Assembly (NCBI GenBank): GCA_002787635.1
Contig: PCXK01000007.1
Coordinates: forward strand, 506,872 to 570,871
Direction of reading: 5' to 3'
Origin: Alphaproteobacteria bacterium CG11_big_fil_rev_8_21_14_0_20_39_49
GTDB lineage: Bacteria; Pseudomonadota; Alphaproteobacteria; Rickettsiales; UBA6187
Length of the DNA stretch: 64,000 nt
The notes beneath the pieces are model-generated. The model was not told the origin of the DNA. It worked only from the letters and a program-made list of their open reading frames with translations, and ran no database searches. Positions within the stretch are counted from its first letter, which is position 1, and each line of letters opens with the position of its first letter. A program made the position numbers and the translations under genes. Positions 22,230-30,445 of this stretch are shown here, one piece after another.

Positions 22230-22334
22230 CGTCATACTATGGCTTGACCATAGTATCCAAGCAATACAATAATGCATGCACTTTGTGCATACTTCTCTTT
22301 CGTTCTTGGATTCCAAATCAAGTTTGGAATGACG
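22230..22334 (-). repeat. R1 repeat, copy c (inverted)
   Basis: 105 bp in reverse orientation relative to copies a, b and d: starts CGTCATACTATGGCTTGACC and ends TTTGGAATGACG. Its outer hairpin is conserved while the middle differs (TGCATGCACTTTGTGCATAC). Confidence 0.75.
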
Positions 22335-22441
22335 TAATCATATACTTAGATTTCTGCAATTTATGACAGGAGAAGTAAAGTCAAATTTACCATAAAATCA
22401 GCATTACAATCAAAAACCAACAAATCAAGGAGAAATTTCTA

Positions 22442-23569
22442 ATGGCAAATACTACCAATCTTGCAATTCCTTTGGTGGCTTCCAATCAGGCACAAAAGGA
22501 GGTTACTTTAAACACCGCTATAGCTACTATAGACGCTATTTTAAACACCGGAGTAATTGATAGGGGGCTGAACACTCCGCCTATGTCACCAAGTGACGGG
22601 GATTTATATATTGTCGGCAGTTCGCCTACTGACGATTGGGCATCAAATGCCGATGATATCGCATATTACCAAACCACGTGGAAATTTATAAGCCCTAATG
22701 AGGGTATGTCGTTATGGGTAAATGATGAGGATATATCATATACATGGGACGGAACGGCTTGGGTTAGCTCTGTTGTTAACGCTCTGGACGACCTGTCGGA
22801 CGTAGCTATAACGTCCGTTACGGAAAACGATATTTTGCAATATAACGGTACTAATTTTGTTAATCAAAATAAGATAGATAGCCTTTCGCAAATAGGGGTT
22901 AATACAGCATCTGATAACACAAACAAGCTTTCTGTAAATAGTTCGGCAGTATTATTCAACCATAACGGTGATGATTCACAGGTAAAAATAAATAAGAACG
23001 CATCGGGTGATACGGCTTCACACCTGTTTCAGAACGGTTTTTCAGGAAGAGCCGAGTTCGGACTTATCGGAGATGATCATTATCAATTAAAGGTATCTGC
23101 CGATGGTTCTGCTTGGTTTCAGTCATATGTTGTTACAAACTCATCGGGGAATATTGATTTTAAACAGGATAGCAACTTTTCGGGAAGTCTTACATGTAAC
23201 GATAATGAAGTTATCCGAGCGAAATTAAAAGACTACTGCGAAACAAAGACCGCTCCTGCTTCATCTTCGGGTAGTTTAACATTGGATTTAGAAAACGGGA
23301 ACGTTTTTGAAGTCACCTTAACCGAAAATGTAACAACTGTTAATCTTAATAACCCTCCTGCAAGCGGAAGCGGCGGTTCTTTTACACTTATCTTAAAGCA
23401 AGATGCAACGGGTGGACGGAGTTTTACTTTTCCATCTTCAGTAGAATGGTCAAACGGTGTTAGCCCGACCCTTTCAACTGCCGCAAATGCCGTTGATATC
23501 CTAACATTCCTTACGATAGACGGCGGCACTATATGGTATGGATTTTTAAGCGGGGTAAATTTCTCATGA
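22442..23569 (+). CDS. DUF2793 tail-fibre-like protein
   Basis: A 375-residue protein. The N-terminal 100 residues are a DUF2793 domain (NLAIPLVASNQAQKEVTLN, MSPSDGDLYIVGSSPTDDW, ISPNEGMSLWVNDED, YTWDGTAWV), found in GTA loci and alphaproteobacterial phages. The remaining 260 residues are beta-rich, Ser/Asn/Gly-rich repeats typical of fibres (VNTASDNTNKLSVNSSAVLF), ending in a strand-rich tip domain. It would be a distal tail or surface-binding protein. AAGGAGAAATTTCT precedes the start. It overlaps the LamG-like gene by four bases (ATGA), so the two are coupled. Confidence 0.85.
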   Translation: MANTTNLAIPLVASNQAQKEVTLNTAIATIDAILNTGVIDRGLNTPPMSPSDGDLYIVGSSPTDDWASNADDIAYYQTTWKFISPNEGMSLWVNDEDISYTWDGTAWVSSVVNALDDLSDVAITSVTENDILQYNGTNFVNQNKIDSLSQIGVNTASDNTNKLSVNSSAVLFNHNGDDSQVKINKNASGDTASHLFQNGFSGRAEFGLIGDDHYQLKVSADGSAWFQSYVVTNSSGNIDFKQDSNFSGSLTCNDNEVIRAKLKDYCETKTAPASSSGSLTLDLENGNVFEVTLTENVTTVNLNNPPASGSGGSFTLILKQDATGGRSFTFPSSVEWSNGVSPTLSTAANAVDILTFLTIDGGTIWYGFLSGVNFS

Positions 23570-24297
23570 TGAATTTTAAAGCGATGAGCGGTGCGTCCGG
23601 TCTTTTTTCCCCCGATGATATTTCTTCATTACAGGCATGGTATGACGCATCGGATGTAACAACAATTACAAAAGACGGCTCTAATCTTGTTAGCACATGG
23701 AACGATAAGAGTTTGAACGGCTATAACCTGTCAGCAAGTGGCACGGCACGACCTACATGGACTGATAATCAGTTAAATAGCCGTGCGGTACTTGATTTTG
23801 ACGGTAGTGCTAACACTTTTGCGTTACCGTCGGGATTATATAGCATACCTAACGGAGCCAATACCTTACTTGCGGTATGTAAAACCGATAATGACAGCTC
23901 TTTGCAGGTTATATTGGGATTGTCCGAATCCGGCATAACCAGAACGGATATCAGATATCCTGCAACTGCGGGTGTAATTTATTACCAAAGCAGAAACGGC
24001 TCAAGCGGCGGTATCTCGCAAACATCTATAGCCGATACTTCTTACGGTATTTTAATGGGACGTAGAAGCGGTACAACACAGGCAATATCATACAATAATT
24101 CAAGCGAATCCACCAACAGTTTCGGTGCAGACGAAAATGGTGTAGATGCCGGATATATAGGCTCTTTTGCAGGAAGCGGCTTTTTCCTTGACGGTCAGAT
24201 AGCTGAAATTCTGGTTTTTGGCGAGTCATTAAGTGCTGAAAATATCTCACTAATGCAGACATATTTATCAAAGAAATGGGGAATTACAATATCATAA
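23566..24297 (+). CDS. LamG/concanavalin-like lectin domain protein
   Basis: A 243-residue protein with a LamG-like jelly-roll pattern: DISSLQAWYDASDVTTITKD, STWNDKSLNGYNLSASG, RAVLDFDGSANTFALPSG and the closing DGQIAEILVFGESLSAENIS followed by MQTYLSKKWGI. These are features of the laminin-G/concanavalin fold in phage tail and surface carbohydrate-binding proteins. The start at 23566 overlaps the DUF2793 stop. Likely a receptor- or glycan-binding accessory of the tail fibre. Fold confident, ligand unknown. Confidence 0.8.
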   Translation: MMNFKAMSGASGLFSPDDISSLQAWYDASDVTTITKDGSNLVSTWNDKSLNGYNLSASGTARPTWTDNQLNSRAVLDFDGSANTFALPSGLYSIPNGANTLLAVCKTDNDSSLQVILGLSESGITRTDIRYPATAGVIYYQSRNGSSGGISQTSIADTSYGILMGRRSGTTQAISYNNSSESTNSFGADENGVDAGYIGSFAGSGFFLDGQIAEILVFGESLSAENISLMQTYLSKKWGITIS

Positions 24298-24307
24298 GGA
24301 GGGAATA

Positions 24308-24895
24308 ATGTATCAAAAATACCGTAATAATATGAAAACAGGTGATGTTATTGCTTTTTCAGGTAAGGGGAGGGTATCGCAGATAATAAAATGGAAAACC
24401 CGAAGTCAATTTTCGCATGTCGGTATTATCCTTGATACCAATATGCACGGAGGCATAGGTCATGCCGTTATGCTTATTGAGTCAACTTCTTTAAAAAATA
24501 TACCTGATGCAGTTCACAATGAAATAATTAAAGGGGTGCAGATACACTTTCTGTCAAGAAGGCTTGAAACCTATGAGGGAAAAGCATGGTGGGTTCCTTT
24601 AAAGAATGAACTTAGCAATTTTGAAAAGAATAAAATGCAGGCATGGCTTAGAAAGAAACACTTTGATAGAACTCCTTATGACTTTTTTCAGGCAATAGGA
24701 GCGGGTGCAGATTTGTTTGATATGATTATAGGTATAGAAAACGAGCCTGATTTTTCCTCATTATTTTGCTCTGAATTGGTCACAAAGTCATTGCAGGTTG
24801 CCGGAATAGTGCCTGATGAGTTGAACCCGTCCGAACAAACACCTGAAGATGTAGTTAAGTTTTGCTGCTTTAAAGATGCCGTACCACTTTTTTAA
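24308..24895 (+). CDS. YiiX-like permuted NlpC/P60 amidase
   Basis: A 195-residue protein of the YiiX/permuted papain-like fold. The catalytic His is in SQFSHVGIILDT near residue 37, and the catalytic Cys comes late in FSSLFCSELVTKSLQVAG, the permuted order. Other family traits are KTGDVIAFSGKGRVSQIIKW at the start and YDFFQAIGAG before the Cys. No signal peptide. AAGGAGGGAATA ribosome-binding site. Enzymes of this class cleave peptidoglycan peptide or related amides. It is the second NlpC/P60-type enzyme of the locus, and the intact one; it could in principle compensate for the frameshifted orfg14-type peptidase. Confidence 0.82.
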   Translation: MYQKYRNNMKTGDVIAFSGKGRVSQIIKWKTRSQFSHVGIILDTNMHGGIGHAVMLIESTSLKNIPDAVHNEIIKGVQIHFLSRRLETYEGKAWWVPLKNELSNFEKNKMQAWLRKKHFDRTPYDFFQAIGAGADLFDMIIGIENEPDFSSLFCSELVTKSLQVAGIVPDELNPSEQTPEDVVKFCCFKDAVPLF

Positions 24896-24909
24896 CTGAG
24901 GAAAAGCAT

Positions 24910-25152
24910 ATGCATAAAAATGAAATGGAAATTAAAAAGATAGTACGTGAAGCCGTACATGAAACATTAAACGGACTTGGTATATCGATGCATAGCCCTC
25001 AGGAAATGCAGGCGGACTTCATTTATATCAGGAAGATGCGAAAGGGTGCGGAAATGGTTACTCAAAAAATCAAGGCTTCGTTAATTACGGTAACAATACC
25101 TACCGCACTTTATATTGTTTGGGAGTCTTTGAAGGAAATGGTTAAAAAATAA
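24910..25152 (+). CDS. Small phage membrane protein, possible holin
   Basis: An 80-residue protein. The N-terminal half is amphipathic (IKKIVREAVHETLNGLGISM, then SPQEMQADFIYIRKMRKGAE) and the C-terminal half has one membrane helix (ASLITVTIPTALYIVWESL) with a basic tail. This is the layout of small phage proteins often placed between tail fibre and endolysin genes. One-span topology and neighbourhood would suit a holin, but no holin family is recognised. ATG preceded by GAGGAAAAGCAT. Confidence 0.6.
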   Translation: MHKNEMEIKKIVREAVHETLNGLGISMHSPQEMQADFIYIRKMRKGAEMVTQKIKASLITVTIPTALYIVWESLKEMVKK

Positions 25153-25197
25153 TATGGTAAGAAGGGATTTTTGCCATGTTTGCATATGACATAACTG

Positions 25198-25303
25198 CGT
25201 CATTCCGCACTTGATGCGGAATCTAAGGAATATAAATTAAGTATGCACAAAGTGCATGCATTATCATATTGCTTGGATACTATGGTCAGGCCATAGTATG
25301 ACG
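25198..25303 (+). repeat. R1 repeat, copy d (forward)
   Basis: 106 bp, CGTCATTCCGC ... CATAGTATGACG, between the small membrane protein and the endolysin gene. It has the inner palindrome TATGCACAAAGTGCATGCA and the outer ATACTATGG-TCAGG-CCATAGTAT hairpin. Confidence 0.78.
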
Positions 25304-25394
25304 ATGATGGTTATATATGTAATTATTCGGTTAACTCACTTAAAACTGTTTTGGTTAGCAATGCCCCGATTTCTTATACTTAAATGGAGGTTTT

Positions 25395-25784
25395 ATGCCT
25401 GTTTTCTCGAAGCTATCATTGCAGAGGCTTGCCACTTGCGATGCCTGTCTACAAGAAATCTGCCATGAAGCTATTAAAATATATGATTTTACTGTGCTTT
25501 GCGGTAAGCGTAATGAAGAAGAACAAAATAACCTACTCATACAAGGAAAAACTAAATTAGAATTTCCAAATAGTAAACATAATAAATTCCCCTCTCAAGC
25601 TGTTGACATTGCACCTTATCCCATTGATTGGAATGATTTCGGACGGTTCAGGCTTTTAGCAGGAATTATATTTGGAATAGCACATCATAAAAACATTAAA
25701 ATCCGCTGGGGAGGGGATTGGAATATGAATTGGGATAGCAGTGATGAAAAATTTTTGGATTTAGTTCATTTTGAGCTTTTATAA
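25395..25784 (+). CDS. M15-family peptidase, endolysin-like
   Basis: A 129-residue LAS/M15 metallopeptidase like T5 L-alanyl-D-glutamate endopeptidase or VanY-type phage endolysins. Zinc-binding and catalytic residues are in SKHNKFPSQAVDIAPYP (S-x-H-x6-A-x-D) and DLVHFELL (terminal His). The preceding block FTVLCGKRNEEEQNNL is the family's substrate-side helix. Length matches phage lysins. AATGGAGGTTTT precedes the ATG. It would cleave peptidoglycan cross-links for release of particles and forms a lysis set with the small membrane protein upstream. Last recognisable gene of the virion locus. Confidence 0.9.
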   Translation: MPVFSKLSLQRLATCDACLQEICHEAIKIYDFTVLCGKRNEEEQNNLLIQGKTKLEFPNSKHNKFPSQAVDIAPYPIDWNDFGRFRLLAGIIFGIAHHKNIKIRWGGDWNMNWDSSDEKFLDLVHFELL

Positions 25785-25924
25785 AAATTAATACTATACC
25801 CACGCAGTTTTTTGCGTTATTTCTTAACCTGTGGGTGTGCTGAGTTTATTTTCGGCACCTCGTGTATTATACGAAAAGCCCCTGAAACGGATTCAGGGTG
25901 ACATAAACATAACAGGGGTAAGTA

Positions 25925-26908
25925 ATGATTAAGTATGATGTTGTCGGTGTGGGTAATGCCATTGTTGATATTCTGGCAAAAGTAGATGATGATTTTATAA
26001 AGAAACACGGTCTTACAAAAGCATCTATGGCGTTGATAGATGAAACGGAAGCTTTTACTCTATATGATGATATGCCTCCTGCTGTTGAAAAATCAGGCGG
26101 TTCTGCGGCTAACACTTTGGCAGGTATAGCATCATTCGGAGGCAGTGCGGCGTTTATCGGTAAGGTAAAAGATGATGAACTGGGAGCTATTTTCAGGCAC
26201 GATCTGCGTTCTATCGGGGTGCATTATGATACTTTGCCTTCTACCGAAGGTGCTGCAACGGCAAAGTGCCTTATTGCGATTACGCCTGATGCAGAGCGTA
26301 CAATGTCCACTTTTTTAGGGGCAACTAAGGAAATAACCAAAAATGATATTAGTGAAGAAATTGTAGCGGCAGGGAAGGTAACTTACCTTGAAGGATATCT
26401 TTGGGACGAACCTCAAGCTAAGGAAGCTATGAGATGTGCGGTTGATATTGCACGGAAGCATGATAGAAAAGTTGCCCTGTCACTTTCAGACTCATTTTGT
26501 GTTGAGCGTCATAGAGATGAGTTTTCAGCTCTGATAAAAGAAGGTGTGGATATTTTATTTGCCAACGAGGCAGAGGTTAAATGTCTTTTTGAAACTGATA
26601 ATTTTGATGAATGTGTTAAAAAAATCAAAGATTATGCCGATATTGTGGCGATTACACTGGGGGCTAAAGGCTCAATAGTAATACATGGTAACAATATAGA
26701 AAAAATAGAACCTGCAAGAGGCTTAAAAGTTGTTGATACAACAGGAGCTGGGGATTTATATGCCAGCGGTTTCTTATACGGATATACGCATGGATATAAT
26801 TTTGAACAATGCGGTAAATTGGCTAATCTTGCCGCAAGCGAGATTATTCAACAGGTGGGTGCAAGACCCGAATCCAAACTTTCAGAACTGATAAAGGAAG
26901 CTGCATAA
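25925..26908 (+). CDS. PfkB-family sugar/nucleoside kinase, adenosine kinase-like
   Basis: A 327-residue ribokinase-fold enzyme. N-terminal substrate motif VVGVGNAIVDILAKVDD, GGSAANTLAGIASFGGSAAF glycine motif, AERTMSTFLGATKEIT, and the C-terminal PfkB signature DTTGAGDLYASGFLYG with the catalytic Asp. The overall length and the early GVGNAIVDI are those of alphaproteobacterial adenosine kinases, which recycle adenosine to AMP. It is the first gene after the virion locus and is followed directly by the AmpG-like transporter. Precise substrate inferred only from family resemblance. Confidence 0.85.
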   Translation: MIKYDVVGVGNAIVDILAKVDDDFIKKHGLTKASMALIDETEAFTLYDDMPPAVEKSGGSAANTLAGIASFGGSAAFIGKVKDDELGAIFRHDLRSIGVHYDTLPSTEGAATAKCLIAITPDAERTMSTFLGATKEITKNDISEEIVAAGKVTYLEGYLWDEPQAKEAMRCAVDIARKHDRKVALSLSDSFCVERHRDEFSALIKEGVDILFANEAEVKCLFETDNFDECVKKIKDYADIVAITLGAKGSIVIHGNNIEKIEPARGLKVVDTTGAGDLYASGFLYGYTHGYNFEQCGKLANLAASEIIQQVGARPESKLSELIKEAA

Positions 26909-28246
26909 GTGATGTTAAAAAAATATCCTACGATAGGATTATATACCAATCCAAAAGTATTGGCGGTATTCTTTCTCGGGATATCAAGCGGTTTGCCTTT
27001 GGCTTTGGTTTTGTCTACTTTGTCAATATGGTTGGCGGAGGAGGGGGTATCTAAAACCGCTATCGGATTATTCGCAGCTATAACCACTCCTTACGCTATA
27101 AAGTTTATGTGGTCTCCGCTGGTTGACCAGATGCCTATACCGTTTTTGACCCGTTTTCTAGGCAGAAGAAGGGGGTGGATGGTGTTCACGCAAGCTTGCC
27201 TTGCAGCCTCGCTTATAGCCCTTGGGCTTACTAACCCTTCGGAAAATGCGTGGCTGACGGCATTATGTGCTTTGATAGTCTCGGTTTCTTCTGCCACACA
27301 GGATATAGTTATAGATGCTTACCGTGTTGAGATATTAGAGGAAAAACAACAAGGTGCAGGTGCCGCAATGATTGTGTTCGGATATAGGATAGGAATGCTT
27401 ATATCAAGTGCGGGTGCTTTATTTATAGCCGAATATATGGGTTGGTTCATGGCGTATGCCGTTATGGCATCGTTTATAGCTATCGGCTTTGTTACGGTTA
27501 TGATTACAGGTGAGCCTGAATATCAAAACAATGAAAAACAAGATGATAAAGCTGAAAGTTCAATCCAAAGGGCTAAAGATTGGCTTGTCCGAGCGGTTGT
27601 TAATCCGTTCTCTGATTTTATGGGGCGTTCGGGCTGGATAACAATATTATTATTCATAGTATTATACAAACTCGGTGATGCTTTTGCCGGAGTTATGACC
27701 AACCCTTTCTTGGTAGAAATCGGTTTTAGCAAGGTAGAGATAGCAAGCGTAGTTAAAACATTCGGTTTTGTTGCTGTTATGGCAGGGGCTTTCATAGGCG
27801 GTGTTCTGGTAAATAAATGGGGAATTATAAAAAGCCTGTGGGTTTGTGGTATTTTGCAGATGCTATCAAACCTTATGTTTTTGTTGCAGGCAAAGGTTGG
27901 CTACAATATTGAGGTTCTGGCGGCGGTTATTGCGGTTGAGAACTTAAGCGGAGGCATGGGAACAACTGCCTTTGTGGCATATATATCTTCGTTGTGTAAT
28001 AAACGCTACACTGCGACTCAGTATGCGTTATTTAGCTCTCTTGCATCGGTTGGAAGAACATGGCTTTCAGCTTCATCAGGCTGGTTTGTAGATAGCATCG
28101 GCTGGATTAACTTCTTTATCTTAAGCACTGTAATTGCTGTTCCGGGGCTGCTTATGCTGATTCTTTTAAGGCGTTTTGAGAAAAAAGAGCTGAAAAAAGA
28201 TATTGCAATGCAAAAAAATCGTACTAAGAATTGTAGTTCTGCTTAG
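26909..28246 (+). CDS. ampG: AmpG-like MFS muropeptide permease
   Basis: A 445-residue, 12-span major facilitator of the AmpG type, which imports anhydro-muropeptides for cell-wall recycling. Motifs: LAVFFLGISSGLPLALVLST, FAAITTPYAIKFMWSPLVDQ, LGRRRGWM, SSATQDIVIDAYRVEILEEK and LASVGRTWLSASSGWFVDSI. GTG at 26909 sits eight bases behind AAGGAAG; ATG at 26912 is the alternative. It begins right after the kinase stop, an operon arrangement. The cytoplasmic Lys-rich tail is ordinary. Confidence 0.87.
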   Translation: MMLKKYPTIGLYTNPKVLAVFFLGISSGLPLALVLSTLSIWLAEEGVSKTAIGLFAAITTPYAIKFMWSPLVDQMPIPFLTRFLGRRRGWMVFTQACLAASLIALGLTNPSENAWLTALCALIVSVSSATQDIVIDAYRVEILEEKQQGAGAAMIVFGYRIGMLISSAGALFIAEYMGWFMAYAVMASFIAIGFVTVMITGEPEYQNNEKQDDKAESSIQRAKDWLVRAVVNPFSDFMGRSGWITILLFIVLYKLGDAFAGVMTNPFLVEIGFSKVEIASVVKTFGFVAVMAGAFIGGVLVNKWGIIKSLWVCGILQMLSNLMFLLQAKVGYNIEVLAAVIAVENLSGGMGTTAFVAYISSLCNKRYTATQYALFSSLASVGRTWLSASSGWFVDSIGWINFFILSTVIAVPGLLMLILLRRFEKKELKKDIAMQKNRTKNCSSA

Positions 28247-28313
28247 TATATTTACTATGTATTAATAAAGATGCGATATATTTTTTATATATCATTTAGA
28301 TTTAGGAGTTTTT

Positions 28314-29438
28314 ATGCTTATCGGCGTTCCAAAAGAGGTAAAGAACCATGAATACAGAGTTAGTATCTCTCCGCGTGGTGTGCGTGAACTGAATTATCAC
28401 GGTCATCAGGTTATGGTGCAAAAAGGTGCAGGTGACGGTATCGGATTTGAGGATATACAATATCAGGAGGCCGGTGCTTTAGTGATTGAGAACGTAGAAG
28501 AAATATTTGAGCGTTCCGACATGATAGTTAAGGTGAAGGAACCACAGCCCGAAGAATGCCAGATGCTAAATGAAGGTCAGATATTATTTTGCTACCTCCA
28601 TTTGGCGGCAGAGCCTAAGATTGCCGAGGCGCTGATAAACTCAGGCTGTATCGCCATAGCGTATGAGACGGTGACTGATAAAATGGGCAATCTTCCGTTG
28701 CTCGCTCCCATGAGCGAAGTTGCAGGGCGTGTTTCAATTCAGGTGGGTGCATATTTTCTGCAAAGAGGTAACGGTGGCAGAGGCGTTCTATTGTCAGGCG
28801 TTCCGGGTGTAGAAGCTGCCGAGGTAACTATTATCGGCGGCGGAGTTGTGGGTACTAATGCCGCTATAATAGCCGGAGGCATGGGGGCTAATGTTACAAT
28901 TTTAGAGCGTTCGGTAGATAGGGTGCGTGAATTGGAATGGCGGTTGCAGACAAGAAATATAAAAAGTATTTATGCTACGGTTGATGCAGTTGAAGAATAT
29001 CTTATTAAATCCGACCTTGTCGTTGGTGCGGTTTTAGTTCCCGGTGCTACTGCACCGAAAATAGTTTCCGCTAGCCTGATTGAGAAAATGCAAAAAGGTT
29101 CTGTTGTAGTTGATGTTTCAATTGATCAGGGGGGATGCTTTGAAACCAGCCGTCCGACAACTCATGACGCACCTACTTTTGTAGTTAGTGATGTAGTGCA
29201 TTATTGCGTGACTAATATGCCTAGTGCTGCTGCCAGAACAGCAACTAAATCTCTGGAAAGTGCCACTTTGCCATATATAGTTGATTTGGCTAATAACGGC
29301 TACAGGTCTGCGTTGAAAGATAATCCGAACTTTAGGAAAGGTATGAACCTATGTCGTGGAAGGGTAACAAATGAGGCGGTCGCCAATGATTTGAACCACT
29401 CTTATGTTCCTCCGACAACTTTTCTAGGCGGTAGCTAA
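28314..29438 (+). CDS. ald: Alanine dehydrogenase
   Basis: A 374-residue NAD-dependent enzyme interconverting L-alanine and pyruvate plus ammonium. Motifs: MLIGVPKEVKNHEYRVSISP, the substrate Lys in MIVKVKEPQPEE, AYETVTDKMGNLPLLAPMSE, nucleotide-binding VTIIGGGVVGTNAAIIAGGM, and DVSIDQGGCFETSRPTTHD with the catalytic Asp. TTAGGAGTTTTT ribosome-binding site. Full length and confident. It is a single-gene unit between the AmpG-like gene and the convergent phoB-like gene. Confidence 0.97.
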   Translation: MLIGVPKEVKNHEYRVSISPRGVRELNYHGHQVMVQKGAGDGIGFEDIQYQEAGALVIENVEEIFERSDMIVKVKEPQPEECQMLNEGQILFCYLHLAAEPKIAEALINSGCIAIAYETVTDKMGNLPLLAPMSEVAGRVSIQVGAYFLQRGNGGRGVLLSGVPGVEAAEVTIIGGGVVGTNAAIIAGGMGANVTILERSVDRVRELEWRLQTRNIKSIYATVDAVEEYLIKSDLVVGAVLVPGATAPKIVSASLIEKMQKGSVVVDVSIDQGGCFETSRPTTHDAPTFVVSDVVHYCVTNMPSAAARTATKSLESATLPYIVDLANNGYRSALKDNPNFRKGMNLCRGRVTNEAVANDLNHSYVPPTTFLGGS

Positions 29439-29461
29439 TCGGATAGAAGTGTTTCAATAAA

Positions 29462-30247
29462 CTACTTGTCTTCTTCGTTTGGGTTAAAGTCGCCTATCAA
29501 GTCTTTTATTTCTGAGTCCATAACCTCGGAAGGTTCTAGTGCATCTACTTTCCTTATGCAATAACCTGAAGCACGTATTGTTTTTATAATCGTACCTTTA
29601 TCTTTTTGCATACCAAGACCGTTTCTAAGGCGGTTTACATGCACGTCAACGGTGCGTGGCTCAACATCATCGGCATATCCCCATACCCTTCTGATAACCT
29701 GTTCCCTTGAAAGAACCCTGTTAGGGTGTTCCATTAAAGCCTGTAGTAGTCTGTATTCAATAGGTCCTAACTTTACCTCTTTTCCCTTGAAAAACACCTG
29801 ACGGGTAGTCATGTCCATTTTCACATCGCCATACTCAAGGGCTTCATTAGAAAATGCCGGTCTTATTCTGCGTAAAACCGCATTGATTCTTGCTATAAGT
29901 TCTTTTGGCGAAAATGGTTTTACTAAGTAATCATCAACACCTTCGTCAAGACCGTCAATTTTGTCAGCTTCTTCACCTCTTGCCGAAAGCATTATTATAG
30001 GGAGCTTTTTTGTTCTGCTATTACTACGAATCCTTCTGCATATTTCAATCCCCGAAAGTCCCGGAAGCATCCAATCAAGCAATACCAAGTCAGGCATACT
30101 TTCTTCTATCATTATCAACGCTTCTTCGCCATCTGCGGTGTGCCGTACCTTATAACCTTCTTTTTCCAGATTATACTCAAGCAGGGCAAGTATGGAATCT
30201 TCATCTTCTACGATTAGTACGGATGGTTTCATTGTATGTTTAGCCAC
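29462..30247 (-). CDS. phoB: PhoB-like OmpR-family response regulator
   Basis: Receiver domain (VLIVEDEDSILALLEYNLEK; phospho-Asp in PDLVLLDWMLPGLSG; Lys in YLVKPFSPKELIARI) followed by an OmpR/PhoB winged helix (RQVFFKGKEVKLGPIEYRLL, HPNRVLSREQVIRRVWG, EPRTVDVHVNRLRN). A C-terminal tail of about 25 residues (DSEIKDLIGDFNPNEEDK) goes beyond the usual PhoB end. Start: GTG 30247 has GGAG seven bases before it; ATG 30232 has none. No adjacent PhoR or phosphate-transport genes. Phosphate regulation is inferred from similarity. Confidence 0.85.
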   Translation of the reverse strand: MAKHTMKPSVLIVEDEDSILALLEYNLEKEGYKVRHTADGEEALIMIEESMPDLVLLDWMLPGLSGIEICRRIRSNSRTKKLPIIMLSARGEEADKIDGLDEGVDDYLVKPFSPKELIARINAVLRRIRPAFSNEALEYGDVKMDMTTRQVFFKGKEVKLGPIEYRLLQALMEHPNRVLSREQVIRRVWGYADDVEPRTVDVHVNRLRNGLGMQKDKGTIIKTIRASGYCIRKVDALEPSEVMDSEIKDLIGDFNPNEEDK

Positions 30248-30405
30248 GTAGTAACTCCATAAAAAATTAGTCTGTTTGCAACCTATCACATTGTATCTAA
30301 AAAAGTAAAGACCTTACTTTTTACTGATTCGGGCGTATTAGATAAATATAGATTTTGCATAAATTTTAAGACAACTTTTAATTTATATCATACTCAAAGT
30401 AATAG

Positions 30406-30429
30406 ATTCGCCGGTCTAAGCCGGCGAAT
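30406..30429. repeat. Perfect palindrome ATTCGCCGG...CCGGCGAAT
   Basis: 24-bp palindrome followed by GACAA, downstream of the ridA-like gene. GTCAT/ATGAC-type dispersed hairpin; it may stabilise or end the transcript. Confidence 0.55.
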
Positions 30430-30445
30430 GACAATTGTAAAAATA

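Noticed and set aside
1-25784. Integrase, repressor or att sites marking a complete prophage
   Set aside because: No integrase- or repressor-like sequence and no paired direct repeats were recognised; the left boundary is not in the window.
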